DNA of 64,000 nt from Methylobacterium sp. J-090 (GCF_022829345.1 NZ_JAKSXV010000075.1:160813-224812); one strand, 5' to 3'; positions 55,587 through 64,000 are shown, counted from the first letter of the stretch. Numbers and translations: made by a program. The notes: generated from the letters alone by a model not told the origin.

Positions 55587-56509
55587 GCCGCCGACCCAGC
55601 CGACGCGCCCTCCTGACCGGGGCTTCCGCCATGGCCGCAGCAGCCATGCTCGGCGGATGCGACCGCCTCGGGAACGCGGCATGGTTCCAGCGCACGCTCA
55701 AGACCGGCGAGGATGCCAACCTCTTCGTCCAGCGCCTGCTCCTCACCGACCAAAAGCTGGCACCGGAATATGCCGAGGCCGACATCTCGCCGTGGTTCAA
55801 GCCGAACGGCACCGAGGACCCGCCGGACAAAGACTACAAGGCCCTGGCGAAGGCCAAGTTCGCCAGGTACCACCTGGAGGTCGGCGGCCTCGTGGAAGCG
55901 CCCTTCCGGCTGTCCCTGGCGGACCTCCGCAAGCTTCCCGCCCGCACCCAGATCACGCGGCACGATTGCGTCGAGGGCTGGAGCGCCATCGGCAAGTGGA
56001 CCGGGGTACCGCTCGCCGACCTCCTGACCCGGGCCAGGCTGAGGCCGGAGGCGCGCTACGTGGTGTTCCACTGCGCCGACACCATGGACCAGGGCAATCC
56101 GCTCGAAGGGGGAGGCGACGGCGCGGAGACGGACGCGGGGGCGCCCGCGGGCAACGCCAATCCGGCCATGACCAAGCAGTCGGGCGGCGGCGAGAGCAGG
56201 ACGGATTCCGGCGGTCAGCAGGCGTCGGAGGACACCGCGGCCGGCGGCGGATCGCCGGTCCGGTACTACGAGAGCATCGACCTCGTGGACGCGTTCCACC
56301 CGCAGACGATCCTCGCCTACGACATGAACGGCACGGCGCTTCCGATCTCGAACGGCGCCCCGCTGCGCCTGCGCGTGGAACGCAACCTCGGCTACAAGCA
56401 GGCCAAGTACGTGATGCGCATCGAAGTGGTCGAGAGCTTCGCCCGGATCGGCGAGGGCAAGGGCGGCTACTGGAAAGACCAGGGCTACGCCTGGTATGCC
56501 GGCATCTAA
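55583..56509 (+). CDS. MsrP/YedY-like molybdopterin oxidoreductase, second copy
   Basis: 308 residues. Twin-arginine (PSRRALLTGA) plus lipobox (AMLGGC), as in the first copy. Mo-ligand Cys in RHDCVEGWSAIGKW; end GYWKDQGYAWYAGI. Between FHCADTMDQGNP and RYYESIDLVDAFHP lies an extra Gly/Asp/Ser-rich loop of about 50 residues absent from the first copy, near the substrate side of the fold. Probably periplasmic methionine sulfoxide or related reductase. Confidence 0.85.
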   Translation: MSRRPSRRALLTGASAMAAAAMLGGCDRLGNAAWFQRTLKTGEDANLFVQRLLLTDQKLAPEYAEADISPWFKPNGTEDPPDKDYKALAKAKFARYHLEVGGLVEAPFRLSLADLRKLPARTQITRHDCVEGWSAIGKWTGVPLADLLTRARLRPEARYVVFHCADTMDQGNPLEGGGDGAETDAGAPAGNANPAMTKQSGGGESRTDSGGQQASEDTAAGGGSPVRYYESIDLVDAFHPQTILAYDMNGTALPISNGAPLRLRVERNLGYKQAKYVMRIEVVESFARIGEGKGGYWKDQGYAWYAGI

Positions 56510-56929
56510 GCGTCTCTCACAAAGTTCCGGCTGCACCGCCGTGCCCGGGGCGAGAACCGGCCCTGGTCGGGAGTTTCGTGAGGCACTCTGAGCCGTCCGC
56601 GTTGTGTCGGTTTCGAAAAGGGGAACTCGATCGACATCTCGCGAGAGGCAGCGGAAGGTCGAAACAGGCGGATGAGAGTGGCGGCCAGCCCCATCCTCGG
56701 TCCAGAAGCGGGCGGGTGGAACCCCACCCGAAGCGGCTCCCCGGCCCCTGAGCCGACCGGGCCTCAGCCCCGGCGCCACGTTCGAGGGGCACCGCCCCAT
56801 CCCTCGGCCGCCCGCCGCAAATCACCCCGGCGACAACGCCGCGGGCGCTGACTATCCTCGCCCGCGACCGGGCCGCGCGCGGGACCATCGGGCCACGCGC
56901 GGGACCGGCGAGGGGGAGACCCAAGACCC
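56510..56929. other. Gap before carbonic anhydrase
   Basis: Begins with repeat copy 2; the remaining ~340 bases show no gene. The last part has a GCGCGCGGGACC direct repeat (56874-56905). Confidence 0.5.
56511..56591. repeat. 80-bp repeat with inverted ends, copy 2
   Basis: Begins GCGTCTCTCACAAAG and ends TTTCGTGAGGCACTCTGA, sharing both ends and GCTGCACCG and GCGAGAACCG inside with 13846-13929. It starts directly after the msrP-like stop. Confidence 0.7.
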
Positions 56930-57652
56930 ATGACGACCCTGTTGAGCCGACGCGGACTGCTCGCCTGCGGCTGCGGCCTCGGTGCCGCCTGCCTTGCCGC
57001 CACCAGCCTGCCGAGCCGCGCCTTCGCGGCGAGTCCATCCACGAAGAAGACCACGCTCACCGCCGACGAGGCCCTGGAGACCCTGAAGCAGGGCAACCGC
57101 GCCTATCAGACCGACAGCCCCGTGCGCGCCGTGCAGGGCCGCGAGCGCCGCATCGAGATCGCGCTCGGGCAGACGCCGTTCGTGGTGCTGGTGAGCTGCT
57201 CGGATTCCCGCGTCTCGCCCGAGATCCTGTTCGGCCGGGGCCTCGGCGAACTCTTCATCGTGCGCAACGCCGGCAACTGCGTCGACACGGCGGCCCTCGG
57301 CTCCATCGAGTACGCCGTGTCGCAACTCGGCGTGCCCCTGGTGCTGGTCATGGGCCACAGCCGCTGCGGCGCCGTGGAGGCCGCCATCGATGTCGTGAAG
57401 AACAACACCGTCTATCCCGGCTCCATCGGCCGGATGATCGAGCCCATCGTCCCCGCCGTCCTGTCGCAACGCGAAAAGCCCGGCGACTTCGTCGAGAACT
57501 GCGTGCGCGCCAACGTCGACCGGGTGGTCGCCCGCCTGCGCGGCGCCTCCGAGCCGAGCCTGATCGATCCCCTGAAGGCGGGCAAGCTGCGCGTCGTCGG
57601 CGCCGCCTACAGCCTCGACACCGGCACGGTGGACTTCTTCAACGAGGCCTGA
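56930..57652 (+). CDS. Tat-exported beta-carbonic anhydrase
   Basis: 240 residues. N-terminus LLSRRGLLACGCGLGAACLA is a twin-arginine signal, placing the enzyme in the periplasm. Zinc ligands and active site: VSCSDSRVSPE, then VMGHSRCGAVEAAID. Length after the signal is normal. Interconverts CO2 and bicarbonate. No transporter is linked. Convergent with an FAD enzyme across a perfect hairpin. Confidence 0.94.
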   Translation: MTTLLSRRGLLACGCGLGAACLAATSLPSRAFAASPSTKKTTLTADEALETLKQGNRAYQTDSPVRAVQGRERRIEIALGQTPFVVLVSCSDSRVSPEILFGRGLGELFIVRNAGNCVDTAALGSIEYAVSQLGVPLVLVMGHSRCGAVEAAIDVVKNNTVYPGSIGRMIEPIVPAVLSQREKPGDFVENCVRANVDRVVARLRGASEPSLIDPLKAGKLRVVGAAYSLDTGTVDFFNEA

Positions 57653-57662
57653 ACCGGCGGAG

Positions 57663-57691
57663 GCCCGGCCCCGGCGCGACCGGGGCCGGGC
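57663..57691. terminator. Perfect 12-bp stem hairpin between convergent genes
   Basis: GCCCGGCCCCGG / CCGGGGCCGGGC with a 5-base loop and no T-run. Fits the pattern of hairpins in 3'-3' gaps. Confidence 0.6.
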
Positions 57692-57695
57692 GCGC

Positions 57696-58946
57696 TCACG
57701 GGTTCGCCGCGGGGGTGTTCGACCGGATGCGCGGGAGGGCGTGGGGCAGGCGCGCGGCGGCATCCTTCAGGACCTGCTCGCCGCGGCGGAACACCGTGCT
57801 GCGCACGGAGAGGAAGCGCGAGACCATGTCGCGGCCCATCTTCATCCGGCGCATGCGCAGGCTCTTGCCGACGGAGCGGCGATCGACGGCGAGCTTGTCC
57901 GGATCGGCGTAGAAGGCGGCGATCTTGGCGCTGTCCATGCCGGGGGTAGCGAGCCAGCCCGGCAGGTGCCGGGCGAGCACGGTCACGTCCGAGAGGGCCT
58001 TGGTGATGCCGGTGCCCCAGCCGGGGCAGGTGGTGCAGAACGCATCGCCGATCACCACGACGCCGTCGCGCACGGGGTTGGCGATCTCGACGATGTCGAT
58101 GGGTCGTTGCTGCACGGGGCCGACGGCCTCGACCGGCCCGTAGGTCCGGGTCAGGCCCGGCATCAGCCGCTGCAGGGCGGCCGCGGGGTCGGCCAGGAAG
58201 GCCTCGGCGGCGGCGCCGCCCCGGGGCCAGTAGGTGAACAGGTTGGCGCGGACCTGCGTGCCGAGGGGGAACAGGGTGAGGTAGGCGATGCCGTCGCCGG
58301 CGCCCTCGGCACTCCAGGCCAGCTGCTCGCCCGCGAACAGGGCGTAGCTGCAGGCGGTGTTGAAGCCGTACACGAGGGTGTTGCCCTGGCTCACCACGCG
58401 CCGCTCGAAGCCGAGGGAGCGGGTCAGGGCCTCGCCGAGGCCGGTGGCGATCACGAGGAGCCGCCCCTCATAGCGCCGGCCGTCCGCCAGGGTCAGGGTC
58501 TGGACCTCGGCGCCCGTCGTCATGCCGGTGACCCGGCCCGTCACATGGTCGGCGCAGTCGGGCATGGCGACGCGGACGGCGTCCACCAGGTCCGGGTAGT
58601 GGAACGCGTATTCCTGCGACGGGATACGCTTGATCAGCCGGCCCCAGCGGCCCTCGGCCGCGATGTGGATCTCCGTCGCCGCCTTGCGGGCGCCGTGGCC
58701 AAGTCCGAGCCCGTCGAGGAGATCCATCTCCCGGCCCGAAAACTTCTCGGCCCGGAATTCGCGCGGATGCGCGTCCCGCGCGGCGACGAGGAGAACGCGC
58801 CGTCCCTCGCGCGCCGCCGCCGCCGCGAAGCTGAGGCCGGCGATCCCGGCGCCGATCACCAGGGCGTCGTACAGGGTGGGATCGATCGGCTGGACGGGGG
58901 GCGCGGCGGCATCCGGGACTGGATCGGGGGCTTCGGGCTGGGACAT
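57696..58946 (-). CDS. FAD-dependent oxidoreductase
   Basis: 416 residues. FAD-binding GAGIAGLSFAAAAAREG after a 25-residue Pro-rich leader and the second FAD motif VVVIGDAFCTTCPGWGTGI, typical of the PHBH/geranylgeranyl-reductase-like monooxygenase superfamily. A basic C-terminal region (SLRMRRMKMGRDMVSRF) may touch membranes. Substrate not deducible. Divergent from fabD. Confidence 0.82.
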   Translation of the reverse strand: MSQPEAPDPVPDAAAPPVQPIDPTLYDALVIGAGIAGLSFAAAAAREGRRVLLVAARDAHPREFRAEKFSGREMDLLDGLGLGHGARKAATEIHIAAEGRWGRLIKRIPSQEYAFHYPDLVDAVRVAMPDCADHVTGRVTGMTTGAEVQTLTLADGRRYEGRLLVIATGLGEALTRSLGFERRVVSQGNTLVYGFNTACSYALFAGEQLAWSAEGAGDGIAYLTLFPLGTQVRANLFTYWPRGGAAAEAFLADPAAALQRLMPGLTRTYGPVEAVGPVQQRPIDIVEIANPVRDGVVVIGDAFCTTCPGWGTGITKALSDVTVLARHLPGWLATPGMDSAKIAAFYADPDKLAVDRRSVGKSLRMRRMKMGRDMVSRFLSVRSTVFRRGEQVLKDAAARLPHALPRIRSNTPAANP

Positions 58947-59133
58947 GGCGGAGCGGCTCCTGGGTCGCCGTGGCGAAACGAGACGGCCTGGGACATCGCG
59001 GCGGCCGGACGGAGGGCTCAGCGCAAGTTCCGTGCGGGCCCCCGGCCGCGGGGAACTGTGTCATTTTGCGACGCGTGATTGACTTGCGCGTCCCGCGATG
59101 CGAGTGGGCCGCCCTTTCCGAGACGGGGAACCC

Positions 59134-60072
59134 ATGGCGCGCGCACTCATCTTTCCGGGCCAGGGCAGCCAGGCCGTCGGCATGGGGCGGGCCCTCGCCG
59201 AGGCCTTCCCGCAGGCCCGCGCCGTGTTCGAGGAGGTCGACGCGGCCCTCGGCCAGACCCTCTCGCGCCTGATGTTCGAGGGGCCGGTGGAGGAACTCAC
59301 CCTCACGGCCAACGCCCAGCCGGCCCTGATGGCCGCCTCCCTCGCCACCCTGCGGGTGCTGGAGGCCGAGCGCGGCCTCGACCTCAAGCGCGACATCGCC
59401 TGCGTCGCCGGCCACTCGCTGGGCGAATACACGGCGCTCGCCGCCGCCGGCACATTCTCCATCGCGGACGCGGCGCGGTTGCTGCGGATCCGCGGGGAGG
59501 CGATGCAGGCCGCCGTCGCCCCGGGGGCGGGCGCCATGGCGGCCCTCATCGGCGCCGAGATCGCGGCGGCCCACGCCATCGCGGAAGAGGCGGCCGAGGG
59601 CGCCGTGTGCGATGTCGCCAACGACAACGGCGGCGGGCAGGTGGTGCTGTCGGGCGATCACGCCGCGGTGGAGCGGGCGGTGGCCCTGGCGCAGGCGCGC
59701 GGGATCAAGCGCGCGGTGATGCTCAACGTCTCGGCGCCGTTCCACTGCCGGCTCATGGCCCCGGCGGCGCAAGCCATGCGGGCCGCCCTGGCCGAGGTCG
59801 CCATGCACACGCCCGTGGTGCCGGTCTACGCCAACGTGCTCGCCGCCCCGGTCACCGACCGCGACGCCATCCGGGACGCCCTCGTCGCCCAGGTCACCGG
59901 CACCGTGCGCTGGCGCGAGAGCGTCGCCGCCATGGCGGCGGGCGGCATCGACTGCTTCAACGAGATCGGCACCGGGCGCGTCCTCACCGGCCTCGTCAAG
60001 CGCATCGCGGCGGGGGCCGCGGCGAGCGCCGTCGGCACCCCCGACGATGTCGCCGCCTTCCCCACCTTCTGA
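59134..60072 (+). CDS. fabD: Malonyl-CoA:ACP transacylase
   Basis: 312 residues. FPGQGSQAVGMG at the N-terminus, nucleophile Ser in AGHSLGEYTAL, Arg and His positions conserved in the following fold (VSAPFHCRLM). Loads malonyl onto ACP for fatty-acid synthesis. The ATG at 59134 gives the standard start. 14 bases before fabG. Confidence 0.96.
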   Translation: MARALIFPGQGSQAVGMGRALAEAFPQARAVFEEVDAALGQTLSRLMFEGPVEELTLTANAQPALMAASLATLRVLEAERGLDLKRDIACVAGHSLGEYTALAAAGTFSIADAARLLRIRGEAMQAAVAPGAGAMAALIGAEIAAAHAIAEEAAEGAVCDVANDNGGGQVVLSGDHAAVERAVALAQARGIKRAVMLNVSAPFHCRLMAPAAQAMRAALAEVAMHTPVVPVYANVLAAPVTDRDAIRDALVAQVTGTVRWRESVAAMAAGGIDCFNEIGTGRVLTGLVKRIAAGAAASAVGTPDDVAAFPTF

Positions 60073-60086
60073 GCACAGGACGACCC

Positions 60087-60827
60087 ATGTTCGATCTCAC
60101 CGGCCGCAAGGCCCTCGTCACCGGCGCCACGGGCGGGCTCGGCGGCGCCATCGCCAGGACCCTGCACGCGCAGGGCGCCACCGTGACGGTGTCGGGCACG
60201 CGGCGGCAGGCCCTCGAAGCCCTCGTCGCCGAACTCGGGGGGGAGCGCCTCCACATCGTGGACTGCGACCTCTCCGACAAGGCGGCGGTGGAGGCCCTGG
60301 TGCCGGCGGCGGAGGCGGCCATGGGCGGCCTCGACGTGCTGGTGAACAATGCCGGCATCACCCGCGACAACCTCGTCCTGCGGATGAAGGACGACGAGTG
60401 GGACGCGGTGATCGCCGTCAACCTCACCGCCGCCTTCCGGCTGTCGCGCGCGGCGGTGAAGGGCATGATGAAGCGCCGGCACGGGCGCATCGTCAACATC
60501 GGCTCGGTGGTCGGCACCACGGGCAATCCGGGGCAGGTGAACTACGCCGCCGCCAAGGCCGGGTTGGTCGGCATGACCAAGGCCATGGCGGCCGAGGTCG
60601 CCACCCGCAATCTCACGGTCAACTGCATCGCGCCGGGCTTCATCACCTCGCCGATGACGGACGCGCTCAACGACAAGCAGCGCGAGGGCATTCTGGGGCG
60701 CGTGCCGATGAATCGCCTCGGCACCGGCGCCGAGATCGCGGCGGCGGCCCTCTACCTCGCCTCCGACGAGGCCGGCTACGTCACCGGCCAGACGCTCCAC
60801 GTCAACGGCGGCATGGCGATGATCTGA
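60087..60827 (+). CDS. fabG: 3-oxoacyl-ACP reductase
   Basis: 246 residues, SDR fold: TGATGGLG, NNAGITRDNL, catalytic YAAAK, and the end YVTGQTLHVNGGMAMI. Reduces 3-ketoacyl-ACP with NADPH. Part of the fabD-fabG-acpP-fabF order usual in alphaproteobacteria. Confidence 0.96.
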   Translation: MFDLTGRKALVTGATGGLGGAIARTLHAQGATVTVSGTRRQALEALVAELGGERLHIVDCDLSDKAAVEALVPAAEAAMGGLDVLVNNAGITRDNLVLRMKDDEWDAVIAVNLTAAFRLSRAAVKGMMKRRHGRIVNIGSVVGTTGNPGQVNYAAAKAGLVGMTKAMAAEVATRNLTVNCIAPGFITSPMTDALNDKQREGILGRVPMNRLGTGAEIAAAALYLASDEAGYVTGQTLHVNGGMAMI

Positions 60828-61151
60828 CCGAAGCTTTGCTGCACCGCACACCCCGAAAATCCCCGGGCGGGCGGAAAAAGCCACGGCGATGAACGGCTTG
60901 TGAACCGGGCCTCGCCAGGGCGGGAACCCTGTGTTAACACCCCGCCTGCCGTGCGAGGGGGGTTGACGGTTCGGCGTGTTGCGGAGATTCCCATAACGAC
61001 GTGGACTTGGTCGAGGACCACCCGCCTGAGGACCACCCGAAACGCGCGCGAGCGAACACACCGGCCGCATCCCGGACCCACACCTACCGGTCACGGGCCG
61101 GCGGCCACGGCGACACCATCACGACTCTTGAAGAGCTAAGGACCAAGACCG
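60828..61151. other. acpP promoter gap
   Basis: 324 bases with no gene. Contains a perfect 10-bp palindrome GTGTTAACAC at 60931-60940. acpP is usually transcribed strongly from its own promoter, probably located here. Confidence 0.5.
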
Positions 61152-61388
61152 ATGAGCGATATCGCTGAGCGCGTGAAGAAGATCGTTGTCGAACACCTCG
61201 GCGTCGAGCCGGAGAAGGTGGTCGAGGGCGCGAACTTCATCGATGATCTCGGCGCCGACAGCCTCGACACCGTCGAGCTCGTGATGGCGTTCGAGGAGGA
61301 ATTCAACGTGGAGATCCCCGACGACGCCGCCGAGACCATCCAGACGGTCGGCGACGCGGTGAAGTTCCTCGAGAAGAACTCCGCTTAA
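61152..61388 (+). CDS. acpP: Acyl carrier protein
   Basis: 78 residues, acidic four-helix protein. The phosphopantetheine Ser is in [12 protein letters not shown]. Sequence is near the family consensus, including [14 protein letters not shown]. Carries acyl chains between fatty-acid synthesis enzymes. Confidence 0.98.
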   Translation: MSDIAERVKKIVVEHLGVEPEKVVEGANFIDDLGADSLDTVELVMAFEEEFNVEIPDDAAETIQTVGDAVKFLEKNSA

Positions 61389-61493
61389 AACAGATACGAT
61401 GGGGCGCCACGTGGCCTTCACGGGCCATGAGCGGGGTCGGCCAAGACCCCGCGCGCCGTTCGTTTCACGATGGGACCGGTTCGGGATAGCGCG

Positions 61494-62756
61494 ATGCGTC
61501 GGGTAGTGGTGACGGGTTTGGGCATGGTGACGCCGCTGGCCAGCGGGGTCGAGGCCACCTGGAGCCGGTTGATCGCGGGTGAGTCGGCGGCCAAGGTGGT
61601 CACGGCCTTCCCCGTCGACGACCTCGCCTGCCGCATCGCCTGTTCCGTGCCGTTCGGCGACGGCTCCAACGACACCTTCGATCCGGACGCCTGGATGGAG
61701 GCCAAGGAGCAGCGCAAGGTCGATCCGTTCATCGTCTACGCCATGGCGGCCGCCGGCCAAGCGCTGGAGGACGCCGACTGGCACCCGAAGTCCCACGAAG
61801 ATCAGTGCGCCACCGGCGTGATGATCGGGTCGGGCATCGGCGGCATCGGCGGCATCTACGACGCGTCCGTGACCCTGCACGACAAGGGTCCGCGCCGGAT
61901 CTCGCCGTTCTTCATCCCCGGGCGGATCATCAACCTGGCGTCGGGCCAGGTCTCCATCGCCCACGGCCTCAAGGGCCCGAATCACTCCGTCGTCACCGCC
62001 TGCTCCACGGGCGCGCACGCCATCGGCGACGCCGCCCGGCTGATCCAGTTCGGCGATGCCGACGTGATGGTGGCGGGCGGCGCCGAATCGCCGGTGAACC
62101 GTTTGGCGCTCGCGGGCTTCGCCGCCTGCCGGGCGCTGTCCACCGGCTTCAACGACGACCCGACCCGGGCGTCCCGGCCCTACGACAAGGACCGCGACGG
62201 CTTCGTCATGGGCGAGGGCGCCGGCGTCGTCGTGCTCGAGGAGTACGAGCACGCCAAGGCGCGCGGCGCCAAGATCTACGCCGAGGTGGTCGGCTACGGC
62301 CTCACCGGTGACGCCTACCACATCACCTCGCCGGCCCCCGACGGCGACGGCGCCTTCCGCTGCATGAGCGCCGCGGTCAAGCGCGCCGGCATCCGGCCTG
62401 CCGACATCGACTACATCAACGCCCACGGCACCTCGACGCCCATGGGCGACGAGCTGGAGCTGAAGGCCGTGGAACGCCTGCTCGGCGACCACGCCCCCAA
62501 CGCCGCCATGTCCTCCACCAAATCCGCCATCGGCCACCTGCTCGGCGCCGCCGGCGCCGTGGAAGCGATCTTTTCGGTGTTGACCATCCGCGACGGTGTC
62601 CTGCCGCCGACCCTCAACCTCGACAATCCCTCCGTCGTCACCGCCATCGACCTCGTGCCGCACGAGGCCAAGCGCAAGCGCGTCGATGTCGTGCTGTCGA
62701 ATTCGTTCGGGTTCGGTGGGACGAATGCGAGCTTGGTGATGCGGCGGGTGGATTGA
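61494..62756 (+). CDS. fabF: 3-oxoacyl-ACP synthase II
   Basis: 420 residues, thiolase fold. Cys nucleophile in [12 protein letters not shown], His in [11 protein letters not shown] and in [13 protein letters not shown], and the C-terminal [13 protein letters not shown]. The start [15 protein letters not shown] at 61494 is standard; an ATG at 61470 would add 8 residues. Elongates acyl-ACP by condensation with malonyl-ACP. Confidence 0.97.
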   Translation: MRRVVVTGLGMVTPLASGVEATWSRLIAGESAAKVVTAFPVDDLACRIACSVPFGDGSNDTFDPDAWMEAKEQRKVDPFIVYAMAAAGQALEDADWHPKSHEDQCATGVMIGSGIGGIGGIYDASVTLHDKGPRRISPFFIPGRIINLASGQVSIAHGLKGPNHSVVTACSTGAHAIGDAARLIQFGDADVMVAGGAESPVNRLALAGFAACRALSTGFNDDPTRASRPYDKDRDGFVMGEGAGVVVLEEYEHAKARGAKIYAEVVGYGLTGDAYHITSPAPDGDGAFRCMSAAVKRAGIRPADIDYINAHGTSTPMGDELELKAVERLLGDHAPNAAMSSTKSAIGHLLGAAGAVEAIFSVLTIRDGVLPPTLNLDNPSVVTAIDLVPHEAKRKRVDVVLSNSFGFGGTNASLVMRRVD

Positions 62757-62871
62757 GACGGCCAAAATTTTTCATTTGTTGGGACGTTCGGCTCCCTCAA
62801 ACAAGCCTGGCTATTCTGTACGGTCTGTCCCCACGTGCAGCTACGGTCTGGTCCGAGATAGAGCGTAGTTC

Positions 62872-62890
62872 CCTCTCTTGAAGTGAGAGG
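62872..62890. repeat. Diverged hairpin repeat, copy 3
   Basis: CCTCTCTTGAAGTGAGAGG, with flanks (GAGCG... and ...GGCTGT) resembling the 42-bp repeat. In the convergent gap between fabF and the cyclase-like gene. Confidence 0.55.
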
Positions 62891-63030
62891 ATGGCTGTAA
62901 CGGTCGCTTGATTGCTGCAACCGCATTCTACTGTCGATCGTCAACATAGAGCATCCTCCGTCGATGAGGCAGAGAATAGAGCGAATACCCCTTATCTTGT
63001 TGCACTCAATATAGTTCAGTTGATAAGTAT

Positions 63031-63693
63031 TTATTTTTTAAAGACCGGAACAGCAAAATCTCTTTCAGGATAAGAGAACTTTATATAATCAATCATCCAT
63101 AGATATTTGTCCCGCAACGATGCAGAAATATTATACGATAAAGCGTTCCAAAAATATTCGTACATTTCAAAAGCAGATTTTTGAGTATCATGGTCGAGAT
63201 AATCAACAAACCAAATCCCATCCCTATCTTTAACTAAGAATTCTGTTTGATGTTTATTTAAGGGATATGATATTAAATCCAACAAGTTTTCGGAGACAAC
63301 AATCCTTGGGTGTCGTGCAGCAGTTGATTCCAATCGATACGCCTCAATAAGGCCCTCGCTGAAAACAAAATTCTGGCTTGAGTAATGCCGCCCAACTGCG
63401 ACACCACCCCTACACAAAATTCTCTTTTGCAGAAGAATTTTTTGAAGCTTTTGACAGAGCGATAAAAAATATCCAAATTTTTCCCGATTAAAGGGAGCAG
63501 ATAATACTATTGAGTCAGAGAATTGCATAAATCCAACCTCCGGCTCATCGTCAATAATGTCAACAATCTGCTTCATTACATCAATTAGACTAAATAAAGC
63601 GTCAAATTTTTGAGATGGATTATTGCAATCAGACGAAACCATTTCAGCAAATCCAAGCACATCAATAAATGCTATAAAATTTTGACTCATCAT
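63031..63693 (-). CDS. Class III nucleotide cyclase-like protein (PycC-like)
   Basis: 220 residues, low GC. It fits the class III cyclase core: FIAFIDVLGFAEMV (first metal Asp), FMQFSDSIVL (second metal Asp), RGGVAVGRHY, and EGLIEAYRLESTAARHPRIV, matching the 'RLE...P-I-VS' end of the fold. Short single-domain cyclases with an AYxLE motif include the pyrimidine cyclases of Pycsar phage defence. That link is inferred. Its ATG overlaps the stop of the upstream gene (TAATG), so the two are translationally coupled. Confidence 0.6.
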   Translation of the reverse strand: MMSQNFIAFIDVLGFAEMVSSDCNNPSQKFDALFSLIDVMKQIVDIIDDEPEVGFMQFSDSIVLSAPFNREKFGYFLSLCQKLQKILLQKRILCRGGVAVGRHYSSQNFVFSEGLIEAYRLESTAARHPRIVVSENLLDLISYPLNKHQTEFLVKDRDGIWFVDYLDHDTQKSAFEMYEYFWNALSYNISASLRDKYLWMIDYIKFSYPERDFAVPVFKK

Positions 63694-63862
63694 TATTTTA
63701 CATCTCCAGCAATATCGCACAACTCCTGAAGACTATCCTTGTATCCCTTCATTCTATCTTGCGCTTGCGTCCACACGTTACCTGCGTATGGCGCTCCGTC
63801 ATTGATAATTTTTGTGTCCTCGGCAGTTATTGCAAATACTGGCTTACCAGCCTCCTGCAACG
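63693..63862 (-). pseudogene. 3' fragment of a gene cut by an IS66-type element
   Basis: About 56 codons remain, running from the element boundary (TLQEAGKPVFAITAEDTKII) to a TAA at 63693. No family recognised. It is upstream of and coupled to the cyclase-like gene, the position of a partner or effector gene in such operons. The 5' part would lie beyond the insertion, outside the window. Confidence 0.6.
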
Positions 63863-64000
63863 TAATTACCCACCCCCTTGTGCGGGTTGGGTTTCGCTGA
63901 TTCCTTTGTAGGATGGGCCGAAGCGATCTTGAGCGGCTGAGCCGCAAGGAACTGATCGAGTTGGTGCTGCGGATGCAGCGCCCGACGAAGACCTCGCGCA
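63863..64000. mobile_element. Left end of an IS66-type insertion sequence
   Basis: The end begins GTAATTACCCACCCC, with the GTAA start usual for IS66-family ends, followed by a small hairpin and the transposase start. It continues past the window. Boundary is estimated from where the broken reading frame stops making sense. Confidence 0.65.
63913..64000 (+). CDS. IS66-family transposase, N-terminal fragment
   Basis: 29 codons visible: MGRSDLERLSRKELIELVLR, then MQRPTKTSR, which resembles the N-terminus of single-ORF IS66 (ISBst12-like) transposases with their 'LSREELIxLVLRLQRPxKTSR' opening. GC content jumps back up relative to the cyclase island. Runs off the right edge. Confidence 0.7.
   Translation, partial: MGRSDLERLSRKELIELVLRMQRPTKTSR

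Overview
The window is about 64 kb of high-GC DNA (roughly 70 percent by eye, except a low-GC tail after about 62.8 kb). It looks like chromosome from an alphaproteobacterium of the Hyphomicrobiales, most likely Methylobacterium or a close relative. The reasons are an F0-only ATP synthase operon in the order atpI-B-E-F'-F with a separate b' subunit, a CcrM-type adenine methyltransferase beside mutY/DUF721, a single bifunctional Rel protein next to rpoZ, and an Flp-type small pilin. The genus is inferred from gene content alone. I saw no tRNA, rRNA, CRISPR array or phage.

Layout: 0.1-13 kb is housekeeping: Flp-like pilin, DUF937, sfsA, FkbM methyltransferase, hydrolase, ABC-2 exporter, the F0 operon, a DsbA-like thiol oxidoreductase, DUF721, mutY with an AT-hook tail, and ccrM. 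13-33 kb continues with an RlpA-like protein, a PHA-granule family protein, uup, a BON/OmpA protein, an accessory GlxA-regulator/SDR/tautomerase module (18.9-21.9 kb), slt, dapA, smpB, a peroxiredoxin, a NYN protein, pyrE, rel, rpoZ, an SGNH hydrolase and map.

33.3-37.9 kb is a methionine-sulfoxide repair regulon on the minus strand: a methionine-rich MxKDx peptide, ECF sigma factor, NrsF-type anti-sigma, MsrB, MsrA, a cytochrome b (YedZ-like) and a molybdopterin MsrP (YedY-like). Two sites match GTAACC-N16-CGAA exactly, one before the peptide gene and one before msrB. A second cassette at 54.4-56.5 kb has the same logic (Met-rich secreted peptide, cytochrome b, MsrP-like protein). Its peptide is basic (MMxKR-type), its enzyme carries an extra loop, and it has no such promoter.

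39.6-48.3 kb is a sulfolactate catabolic cluster: suyA-suyB-dctA-slcC-comC-gntR-sorA-sorB on the minus strand, with a divergent TauE-type exporter and a YeiH-type exporter nearby. Two opposite-handed sulfolactate dehydrogenases would interconvert the enantiomers, SuyAB would release sulfite and pyruvate, SorAB would oxidise sulfite to sulfate, and exporters would remove the sulfur oxyanions. At 48.8-52.4 kb lies a split sulfonate-type ABC importer with its own GntR regulator. Four 12-bp near-palindromes (TCWWRTATAWGA) lie at the key promoters and link both halves.

52.8-62.8 kb holds an ArsR/SDR pair, the second Met-rich cassette, a Tat-exported beta-carbonic anhydrase, an FAD oxidoreductase and fabD-fabG-acpP-fabF. 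The right edge is a low-GC island: a class III cyclase-like gene (Pycsar PycC-like by inference) translationally coupled to a gene whose 5' part has been cut off by an IS66-type element that runs out of the window. Hairpin repeats recur in 3'-to-3' convergent gaps, and an 80-bp repeat occurs twice.
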